Notes under the pieces: model-generated
Told to the model about the DNA's origin: nothing
What the model saw: the letters and a program-made list of their open reading frames with translations, nothing else
Database searches by the model: none
From: CAKVLG01 sp045637805
GTDB lineage: Bacteria; Bacillota; Clostridia; Christensenellales; UBA1242
Direction: 5' to 3'
Assembly (NCBI GenBank): GCA_045637805.1
Contig: JAZUAE010000014.1
Coordinates: 62,001 to 126,000 of the forward strand
Length of the DNA: 64,000 nucleotides
Part shown: in pieces, positions 42,606 through 50,600 of the stretch
Position numbering within the stretch: position 1 is the stretch's first letter
How the letters are laid out: each line of letters opens with the position of its first letter
Made by a program: the position numbers and the translations under genes

Positions 42606-42611
42606 ATTCTA
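42606..42611 (-). promoter_or_regulatory. -10 box directly upstream of murI
   Basis: TAGAAT on the minus strand ends five bases before the ATG. The -35 is poor (TATCAT-like). Confidence 0.4.
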
Positions 42612-42637
42612 TGAGGAAATTCTAAAAAATGATAAAA

Positions 42638-42669
42638 AATAAAAGCACTATATACGTGCTTTTATTTTT
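42638..42669. terminator. Terminator after the surface protein gene
   Basis: Stem AATAAAAGCAC / GTGCTTTTATT with a seven-base loop and T-rich flanks. On the minus strand it follows the surface protein stop. Confidence 0.8.
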
Positions 42670-44278
42670 ATCTAACCTTAACTTTTCGTCTAGTAAAGAA
42701 TATGAATAATGATAATATTGCGAGTGTTGCAGCACCAACAGCGATCAAAGCGATGGTTGCGGCATTCATCTTTGTATTGATTTTAAATGAACGAGTTACA
42801 ACATTTCCCATTTCATCAGTGATTTTAACATAGTAAGTGCCTGCTGAATTGAAAGTAATTTTACCATCGTTTTGTCTATATTCAGGGGTGAGTTGTGAGC
42901 CATTAAATATTGTCTCAACTTTGATAGTTCCAGCACCATTAACTGTGAGAGTTACGTTGTCAGTAGTTGCAGCGTTATTTTCTATACCTGAGATTGAAGC
43001 TCTAGCATCAACGACTTGAATTATTGCTGTTGAGGTGTGAGATCCAAATATATAATTGCCATCTGAAATATAGTATCTGTTTCTAACTAAACCCGATATA
43101 TCTTTATCTTCAATTCGGTTAATATTAGATGAGGTATAAATTGTGCCATTTATAATCTCACCACTTTGTTGTATATCTTTAAAGATGTAAAATTTTGTGG
43201 TATAACAATCTATTATATTGTTGTCTTTTTGTAAACTAACAGTGTAATCACCATGTTCAGTCAAAACGATTTTATTATCAAGATCTTCTAAATCATTAAT
43301 CGAGTAATAAGTTTGTTGATTATAGTGATTAGATCCTTCATTAAACGATTTTGTAATAACAAGTTGGTCAAATAATTGTTTAATAGGATAGGTTAAATTG
43401 TTGAGAGATATTGTTATTGATTCATTCACGTATTCATAAGAGGTGACTGCGTCATGGCCGTTATGAAATGTTCCAGTGGATAAAATGTCACCCGACTCTG
43501 TTGTAATGCTTAAGTAAAATTTTGAAAGACCAACGTAAAATTTTTCTTGCGAGTCTTCGTCTGGATTGATATTGAATGAATATTTTAAATAATTTGCTTT
43601 TGAGGAGCCTGTAAAATATGAGCCATCAAAAATTTCTATTGTATATGGACCAGCTGCTATTAGTGGTAATACATTGTCGGTTAAAGTGAATTCTGAGTCG
43701 TTTGATTTAAAATTTGTTCCATTGTATACTATATCGAATTTTTGTCCATTATAGTTCATATTTATGTAGAGTGGGGATTCTACGCTTGCAATGTCATCAT
43801 TAAATTTTATATTCATATTGTTATATGAAGAGTTGTGTACTGGTGAATACATATTGTTCCAAGAAGCAACACTTGCGCTGTTAAAGTTTATTTTTGTTTG
43901 AACAATGTATATAGTTTTAAAGGATATAGTTAATGCAATGCGTTCTCCATTTCCAGTATATTCTATATATGTGTAATTACCACCTGATATATTGTTTGTT
44001 ACGCCATTATATTTATATGTAACTGTAGTAATTGATGTGTTTGTTAGTGTTAAATTTGAGTTAATATAGAGAGTATTGTTTTTTAAATCTGTTGTTGAAT
44101 AAACATATCCATTGCTTGAAAGGATAACATTATCAAAAATGACAGTTGATTGAGTGGTTTCACTCTCTTCAGCATAAGTTTTTTTAGTAATGCTTTGCAT
44201 AGGTATAAATGCTGATGCATAAACGCATAAGCAGATAAAAGATATAACAACTAAAAACTTAGAAAATTTCTTTTTCAT
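42668..44278 (-). CDS. Membrane-anchored surface protein, hypothetical
   Basis: A 536-residue protein with a signal peptide (KKKFSKFLVVISFICLCVYASA), a long beta-rich ectodomain with Ig-like patterns (for example FNSAGTYYVKITDEMGNVV) and a C-terminal membrane helix (ATIALIAVGAATLAILSLFIFF) followed by TRRKVKVR. It lacks LPxTG, so anchoring is by the helix. The ATG at 44278 follows AAGGA and starts the signal peptide. It is next to the secretion-like cluster and on the same strand as its VirD4 gene, but a terminator separates the two, so membership is not shown. Confidence 0.72.
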   Translation of the reverse strand: MKKKFSKFLVVISFICLCVYASAFIPMQSITKKTYAEESETTQSTVIFDNVILSSNGYVYSTTDLKNNTLYINSNLTLTNTSITTVTYKYNGVTNNISGGNYTYIEYTGNGERIALTISFKTIYIVQTKINFNSASVASWNNMYSPVHNSSYNNMNIKFNDDIASVESPLYINMNYNGQKFDIVYNGTNFKSNDSEFTLTDNVLPLIAAGPYTIEIFDGSYFTGSSKANYLKYSFNINPDEDSQEKFYVGLSKFYLSITTESGDILSTGTFHNGHDAVTSYEYVNESITISLNNLTYPIKQLFDQLVITKSFNEGSNHYNQQTYYSINDLEDLDNKIVLTEHGDYTVSLQKDNNIIDCYTTKFYIFKDIQQSGEIINGTIYTSSNINRIEDKDISGLVRNRYYISDGNYIFGSHTSTAIIQVVDARASISGIENNAATTDNVTLTVNGAGTIKVETIFNGSQLTPEYRQNDGKITFNSAGTYYVKITDEMGNVVTRSFKINTKMNAATIALIAVGAATLAILSLFIFFTRRKVKVR

Positions 44279-44394
44279 ATTTTTTTCCTTACAATGTATT
44301 TTAACATAAAAAATTTTTACACGCAAATGAATATAGGCTTATTATTATATAATTATTATTAAACATTTTATATTTATACTCGAATTGATGCAAC

Positions 44395-44420
44395 AAAAAT
44401 ACGCCAAACGGCGTATTTTT
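44395..44420 (-). terminator. Terminator of the VirD4 gene
   Basis: An 11-base perfect stem (AAAAATACGCC / GGCGTATTTTT) with loop AAAC. Its arm reaches into the VirD4 stop codon. Confidence 0.8.
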
Positions 44421-46389
44421 ATTCATCATAATTTAATACAATGTTATTGCGTTTTCTAATGTCGTAGAAAACTCTTTCTTCATTCAAGCGTTGGCCAGGA
44501 ATGAAAGGCGTTTCTATACAACCTATCTTATATATGTTTGTACATTTAAAGTATGGAGTAATTGTTGTTTTGATAGGGAATTTTTGGAATATTTTTGTAT
44601 AGTTATCGCCGAGTGGTATTTTATCAAGGTCTGAAGGGTAAACAAGTGGAACTTGTTGTAAGCTAGTTGTTGTGCCTGATGAGTTGCCACTTTTGTCCTT
44701 GCCTTTACTTTCGTTGCTAGATGTAACTTCGATTGTGTATTGACCGAGCTCCTCAGAGAATTGTTTTCTTGTGTCAAGGTCAGGAGTACCCATATAAATA
44801 GTACATTTGCATTGACCACGAACGATAGATGCTACATCTTTTCCGTAGACTGTATCAAGCTGAGAATATGATTGTATTGCCATATTTAAATATATCCATC
44901 TTGAACGAGCAACGGTTATAAGTTTGTCTAAATTTTGAAGTTTTGGCAAGTTGGCAAACTCGTCAAGCAAATATACCATAGGGCGTTTTAAATGAGCCAT
45001 GTGGTCACTTGTAATCTTTTCATTCTTACGAGCCTTGTCAACGAGTTCTTTATATGCTTGGTTAATACAAAGAGATGCTAAGCTATATCTTGTAATCTTT
45101 TCATCAGGTATTTTAATAAAGAATGCTGTAGGCTTTTCGTCCATTTCTGAAAATTTGATATCGTTTTTGCTTGTTAAGTAACAAATGGCGTTATCTGAGA
45201 ACATCGAAAGCATTGTTGAAAGTGACGACATATAACCATCTCTAGTTTGTTTTGCATTAGTTTGTGTAATATTCGCAGAAAGTTGGCGAGTAGGAGATAA
45301 TGGGCTTCTACCATTAAAGTATTGTTTAACAACCTCAAAGTCATCTTCTTTATTCATTGCAATTTTATATGCGTTATAGAAATTGTATTTTTCACGGGTC
45401 ATTCCAAGAGCTTCGTTATCACTATCTTCAAGCATGGCAATAAGCACAGCATGGAAATAGTCCTGAGCACCTTGTTCCCATGAACGTGATTGACCATCTG
45501 ATACAGGACAGATAGCTGTACAAATATCAGTAATATCGTCAAGGCAGCCATCGCGAATTTTTGTTTTGTTTACCTCAACTTCGTTTAATGCGTCGCGAAG
45601 GGAAGAGAATGCTTTGCCATCAAATTCGTACCATTCGCTATTGTCTACTTGTCCAACAATGATAAAATCATAGTTTGAAACAGGGTCGTTTGTGTGTTTT
45701 AATATCTCGGTTTCAAGGTTTCTTGCTCTTTGCCATCTATCATAAATAGGTTCTAATGGGTTCCAGTGTTTACTATTATAAGGATCGGCGAGGTCGAGCA
45801 GTACAATTTCATAACCACTATCTTTTAATTTTTGGCTATGATGAGCATAAAGTTCACCCTTTGTGTCTGTTACAAAGAATGAAGGTTTGTTTTTTTGTTC
45901 TGATAATATTTGGAGTGATGGTTCAATGAAAGAAACTGTTTTACCTGTACCAGTAGCACCGACAATCAAGCAGTGGGAACCGCCAGGTACAAATCTTACT
46001 TTAATTTTTCCATTTTTAAGAATTGCACTGAATGGGACAGAACCTACAAGTGAAAGGTTTTTAACCTCATCAAAGTAAGCACTAACGAATTCTTTATCCA
46101 TTTCTTTTTCGGTCATAAAGCGTTGATTTTCCATTTTTTCTTTACCCTTAAGCTTGCTGCTTTTTTTAGGGCTATATGTTGCGACAAGTAGTATAAAAGA
46201 AACTGCAAACACAATCATTGCGTAAGTTAAGCTATTTTTTGTAAATAAATTTTCTATTACAAGTGTAATAGTAATACTTTCGCCTGATAAAAGAACTGCA
46301 AGAAAGCCGCCTAAAACCAAACTGCATAGGATGGCGATTATGCCATAAATTAAATATTTTACAAATTTGTTTGATGTCTTTTCACCCAT
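44419..46389 (-). CDS. VirD4/TraG-family coupling ATPase
   Basis: A 656-residue type IV coupling protein. Two membrane segments (about residues 11-34 and 54-71) are followed by a nucleotide-binding domain with Walker A GATGTGKT (144-151), the TraG-typical FFVTDTKGELYAHHSQKL, and Walker B VYLLDEFANLP, then an all-alpha region and a C-terminal Ser/Gly-rich stretch. These ATPases hand substrates (nucleoprotein or effectors) to the secretion channel at the inner membrane. It is divergent from the pilin-like, VirB4 and giant VirB6-like genes. GAGGT precedes the ATG. Confidence 0.93.
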   Translation of the reverse strand: MGEKTSNKFVKYLIYGIIAILCSLVLGGFLAVLLSGESITITLVIENLFTKNSLTYAMIVFAVSFILLVATYSPKKSSKLKGKEKMENQRFMTEKEMDKEFVSAYFDEVKNLSLVGSVPFSAILKNGKIKVRFVPGGSHCLIVGATGTGKTVSFIEPSLQILSEQKNKPSFFVTDTKGELYAHHSQKLKDSGYEIVLLDLADPYNSKHWNPLEPIYDRWQRARNLETEILKHTNDPVSNYDFIIVGQVDNSEWYEFDGKAFSSLRDALNEVEVNKTKIRDGCLDDITDICTAICPVSDGQSRSWEQGAQDYFHAVLIAMLEDSDNEALGMTREKYNFYNAYKIAMNKEDDFEVVKQYFNGRSPLSPTRQLSANITQTNAKQTRDGYMSSLSTMLSMFSDNAICYLTSKNDIKFSEMDEKPTAFFIKIPDEKITRYSLASLCINQAYKELVDKARKNEKITSDHMAHLKRPMVYLLDEFANLPKLQNLDKLITVARSRWIYLNMAIQSYSQLDTVYGKDVASIVRGQCKCTIYMGTPDLDTRKQFSEELGQYTIEVTSSNESKGKDKSGNSSGTTTSLQQVPLVYPSDLDKIPLGDNYTKIFQKFPIKTTITPYFKCTNIYKIGCIETPFIPGQRLNEERVFYDIRKRNNIVLNYDE

Positions 46390-46488
46390 AATTTTACCTC
46401 TAATATAATGATAATTATATCAAATAAAATAGATATTAGCAAATAAAACATTGCCAAAAATGAAAAAAATAAAAAGACATAAATTTAG

Positions 46489-46517
46489 TTGCTTAAAATT
46501 TTTAGATATGATATTAT
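46489..46517 (+). promoter_or_regulatory. Promoter of the first pilin-like gene
   Basis: TTGCTT (46489-46494) and TATTAT (46512-46517) with a 17-base spacer, ahead of an AAGGAG ribosome site. Confidence 0.65.
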
Positions 46518-46539
46518 CCTTTTAATAAAGGAGAAAAAT

Positions 46540-46818
46540 ATGACATTTCTAAATTTGATTTGTGGTGGTGAAGCGGTTGTAAATCCATTATATGATGCCA
46601 TAACGACAATAGGTCCTATAATGATGAGTATAGTTGCACTTCTTGGTGTAATATATGGAATTATTCTTGGTACAAAGTATGCTCAAGCTTCAAAGTCGGA
46701 AGAAAAGGCTGCTCTTCAAAAGGCACTTATTAATGGTATAATTGGTTTTGTTGTTATTTTTGTACTGATAGTGATTTTATATACTATTCGCGAACCTCTT
46801 GTTGTGTGGATGGGTTAA
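46540..46818 (+). CDS. VirB2/T4SS-pilin-like small membrane protein 1
   Basis: A 92-residue protein with two hydrophobic helices: PIMMSIVALLGVIYGIILG, and a second near residues 65-85 (GIIGFVVIFVLIVILY), joined by a polar loop (KYAQASKSEEKAALQKA). The layout fits the small VirB2/TrbC-type subunits of type IV secretion. It is a paralogue of the next gene: VALLGVI(Y/F)GI is shared, followed by a similar loop. The ATG at 46540 follows AAGGAG. Located between the VirD4 ATPase and the giant genes. Confidence 0.75.
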   Translation: MTFLNLICGGEAVVNPLYDAITTIGPIMMSIVALLGVIYGIILGTKYAQASKSEEKAALQKALINGIIGFVVIFVLIVILYTIREPLVVWMG

Positions 46819-46844
46819 AAATTTTAAAAATATTACAAAAATCG

Positions 46845-46874
46845 TTTGGAGATTTTTGTTCGATTGTGTTATTA
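46845..46874 (+). promoter_or_regulatory. Separate promoter of the second pilin-like gene
   Basis: TTGGAG (46845-46850) and TATTAT (46869-46874) with an 18-base spacer. It allows the second subunit to be made in its own amount. Confidence 0.55.
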
Positions 46875-46933
46875 TGAGTCTAGTAGAAATAATGCTTTGA
46901 AAAAAGTGTTAAATATAAATGGAGGGGAAAGAT

Positions 46934-47260
46934 ATGTTATTTAAGTTCGCTCAAATGGTAATGGGTGCTGCTGATAGTTCATCAAATGTATCATCACTTG
47001 TAAACTCAGCTTATAGTAAATTTAAAGAAATTTTCAATATTATATTACCTATCGTACTTAGTGTTGTAGCACTTCTTGGTGTTATCTTCGGTATCAAGCT
47101 TGGTGTAACTTTTGCTAAAGCTGAAGATTCATCAGCTAGAGACGAAGCTAAAAAACAACTTGTTAACTTTGTTATCGGTATTGCGGTTGCTTTAGTTATC
47201 GGTCTTGTATTGCTTACACTTGTTGGAACAGATGCATTAAAGAATCTTTTCAAAGCTTAA
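46934..47260 (+). CDS. VirB2/T4SS-pilin-like small membrane protein 2
   Basis: A 108-residue protein, paralogue of the previous one. An N-terminal amphipathic stretch (FAQMVMGAADSSSNVSSLV) leads to two hydrophobic helices (NIILPIVLSVVALLGVIFG; VNFVIGIAVALVIGLVLL) joined by a polar loop with SSARDEAKKQL. It is likely the major small subunit of a type IV-like surface structure. The ATG at 46934 has a GGAGGGG ribosome site, the strongest of the cluster, and a strong terminator follows, both fitting high expression. Confidence 0.75.
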   Translation: MLFKFAQMVMGAADSSSNVSSLVNSAYSKFKEIFNIILPIVLSVVALLGVIFGIKLGVTFAKAEDSSARDEAKKQLVNFVIGIAVALVIGLVLLTLVGTDALKNLFKA

Positions 47261-47270
47261 TAAAGTGTAA

Positions 47271-47298
47271 AAAATCCGCCTCGAAAGAGGTGGTTTTT
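47271..47298 (+). terminator. Terminator after the second pilin-like gene
   Basis: Stem CCGCCTC / GAGGTGG (one G-T pair) with a GAAA tetraloop and a T6 run. Confidence 0.85.
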
Positions 47299-47623
47299 TA
47301 TTGCTTAAAAATTAAACAATTTTGTATAAATTTTGCAAAAAAACAATATAAATATACAATTTAACAAAAAAATATTGAATAGGATAAAACGATTATTGAA
47401 AGGGTGTTTTTTGTATAGTTTTGGATATGTAATTTGTTATAAAAAAATTAATTTTTTTTGAAAAAAACGTGCTTTTTGTTTGGTGAAAAATATTTATTAT
47501 GTTAATATATATTTATATATTAAATTAAAAGGGCGTATTTTGTCTAATTAACGAATGTTGTGTAAATTAAATTAAATAATACAAATACTACTTACAAAGC
47601 GAAGAAGTAAAAGGGGAAAACAA
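47299..47623 (+). other. AT-rich leader of the giant gene cluster
   Basis: No gene is supported here. The stretch is extremely AT-rich with A and T runs. A possible weak promoter is TTTGTT (47475-47480) with TATGTT (47498-47503), which would leave a leader of over 100 bases. An AGGGG ribosome site lies just before 47624. The AT-richness could also be a site for silencing proteins. Confidence 0.4.
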
Positions 47624-50600
47624 ATGTTTAAAATAAGTATTTTAAATAAACTCATATCAATTCTTGGTGTATCAACGATTAGTGCTGATAGGACATACGA
47701 TTGGTGGACTCCACTAAAGCAGGGTGCTTTTAAAGCACTTGTTACAATCTTTGATCTCTTGGTGAATGCTGCGTATTATGTTCTTAAATTTATTCTAAAC
47801 ATAGTCGACCTTCTTCAATATTTTGTAAAAAGACTTGTTGGATTAGATTTTTGGGGAACCGAACTGGTTAATGATCCAAATGTGAGCTACCTTGACCATG
47901 ATATTGTTTTTAGGTTTATTAAAAACGATACTGTTCAAAGAGTATTCACATATATGCTTGGCATTTTTGTTGTTTTACTTATTGTTTTTACAATTATTGC
48001 GATTATCAAAAGTGAATATTCTTATGCTACAGGCTCAGCGAAAGATAATTCAAAAAAGGGAATTGTTGGAAAATCACTCAGAGCTATTTTAATGGTAATT
48101 CTAGTTCCGATACTTTTAATAGTTGGAATCATGGCGTCTAACGCCGTACTTCAAGGCATTGTAAATGCTTTCAACTTAAATAGAGACATTACATTTGGTG
48201 GTCAAGTGTTTGTTGCTTCTTCTTATGGGGCAAACAAATACCGAAACTATGGAAATGGTGAATATAGACTGCCAACATCAACAAGTATTGTTTTATACTA
48301 TAGCACAGATGGTAGTGGGAATATTATTTCGAATACAATTAGTACGGAATATTCAAGAGATAAAAAATCAATAGAATTTAATACATCTGTTCCTGATGTT
48401 AACCCAATGAATTATGGAAAGAAAAAGAAAGTTACGGGCTTTTCGTTTAAAAGACCATCTTCAAATGCTGCTAATAATTCTTCAACCAAAAACAATCCTA
48501 CATATTTCTGGAAAGCGTATCATGAAGGGCAATATGGTGAACAAGAACAGACAGTTCAGTATGAGATTCTTAAATATTATTTAAAAGACATCATGCATTA
48601 TACAGATGTTAAAGAATACAAAGATGTGTCATTACATGATCTAGACGGTAGTCATGAACTAATTGGTTATATTTACAATAGCTGGTTATTTAATGAGTAT
48701 ATGACTCAAGTTATGAGTTTTGAAGATTCAGTTGTTTCCACAAGGGTTGGCTTTACAAGTAGTTATGGTACGCGATATGATTCAGCTTTAACATATAAAA
48801 ACAATCAAGTTTGGGCAGAAAGATATGATGGTGGTGAGGAAGGATTTGTTGCTCTAAGAAGTGAATACAAAGTTATGGGCGATTTTATGGACTTTATGGT
48901 AGAAAACAATCTTTCTTGCTCTATTGTTGATATAACAAATAATGAAATTGATTGGAGTAAAGTGCCAACAGAAATCTCTAGGTATTATAACACACTCGAT
49001 AATAAGATAAACCAGTTTATGGTTGAGTATGTTAATGAGGGATATGTTGTATATACACCAAGGTGGAATAAAGAGTCTGAACTTGAAGGTTCAATTTACA
49101 TTATGTGTTATAAAGATATCAACACAAAAAAATATGTACCTGTACTTGCGAACACAGTGCAAGAGGTTCAGCTTGCAACTATAAACGGAGTGGCTGCTGG
49201 CACGGATACTTACAAATTTGAATCTGATAGCCTTGGTAGTAAATATACAGGATTTATTATTGCTCGCGGTGGATTTACTGGAGAGAATAAATCATTTGCG
49301 GATGCTGATTATCCAACATATATTTCTGCAACAACAACACTGAAAAACGAAAATGGTTTAATAGCAGAAGTGAAACTTACTGATGCATACAAAGTAGATA
49401 CAACATTTACGTACGCTGAATTTGATTTTATAAAAGTTATTGGTGGTGAGGGGTATTTACCAAATAGAATAGAGACAAACGCGTTTATTGAGAAAATTGA
49501 AGATGACACAGAAATTCCAAATAAAGCAAATAGCTACTATTATTACTATCAATGGAAAGATGATCGCCCTCTAACATTAAAAGATGAAATAAACAATATA
49601 AATGAAACAGTTAAAGTAGGTGTTAATGGTAGAGAAAAACCATTTAAAGATGTGTTCTACTATGATCCTGATACGCCTGCAAATACTGCTGACGACATAT
49701 CTTGGGAAGTAACAGGATATTCTTATGTGAATGAATATGGGAATAATGTTTATGGTTTTACAGCAGAAATAGATGGCTCTGTTCGCGGATTCTTACTTGA
49801 ACATGACGCTGAAACAAATACTCTATCATTTATCAGATGTGATGATTTCTATTATGTATACTGGAACGATGAAGATGGAGGATATTACTATTTATTTCAA
49901 GATGGGACTTTTCAACCAGACATTGATCCTTATACAAATGATAAAGGTGAAAAGGTTGATGTTGCCATTTTCAACTTCTATAACATGACACTTGAAGGTG
50001 TTGAAGAAGATGATACTGACGTGAAAACTGCTACATATAGCGTTGAAGGGTTTGTATACAACTCTTCGTATGTTGCCAAACTTGCAATTTACAATCCAAG
50101 TGATCTTGGTGCTGCGGACTATATTGTCGATGGAAAGAATTACTATAACACGAATAGATTTTATGATACAGCATTAATTTTTGACAAAAAGTGCGATGGT
50201 TTCATTTATAAGATAGATTACTACAATTTCTATACTTTTAAAAATCTTAATGGAGAGATAAAAACATACAATTATAAATCGTCAGATAATCCTAACACCA
50301 TTGCTGATGAAAGAATAGAAAATGCTACACCTTTAAAATCGAAAACTGGAAGGGTTATGTTTAGCGATATTCGTCTTGAGAGATGGGAGAGTGGTTCAAA
50401 TTACAAATTTCCAAAAACTATAACCTTTTCTGATCCGCATATTGTGTTCTATCTAGATAGTTCATTAAGTGCTGAAAGATTGTACAGTGAAGGGAAAATT
50501 AGTTTAGAAAATGGAGACTATGAGGCACTACTTGAAAAAGCTGCTGAATGGAATGAAACAAACTTTATTCCACTATATAATAACCCTGATGATTCTTGGA

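Noticed and set aside
44327..44394. Left attachment site of an integrative element
   Set aside because: No tRNA, direct repeat or integrase was seen here, so a boundary for the secretion cluster cannot be placed.
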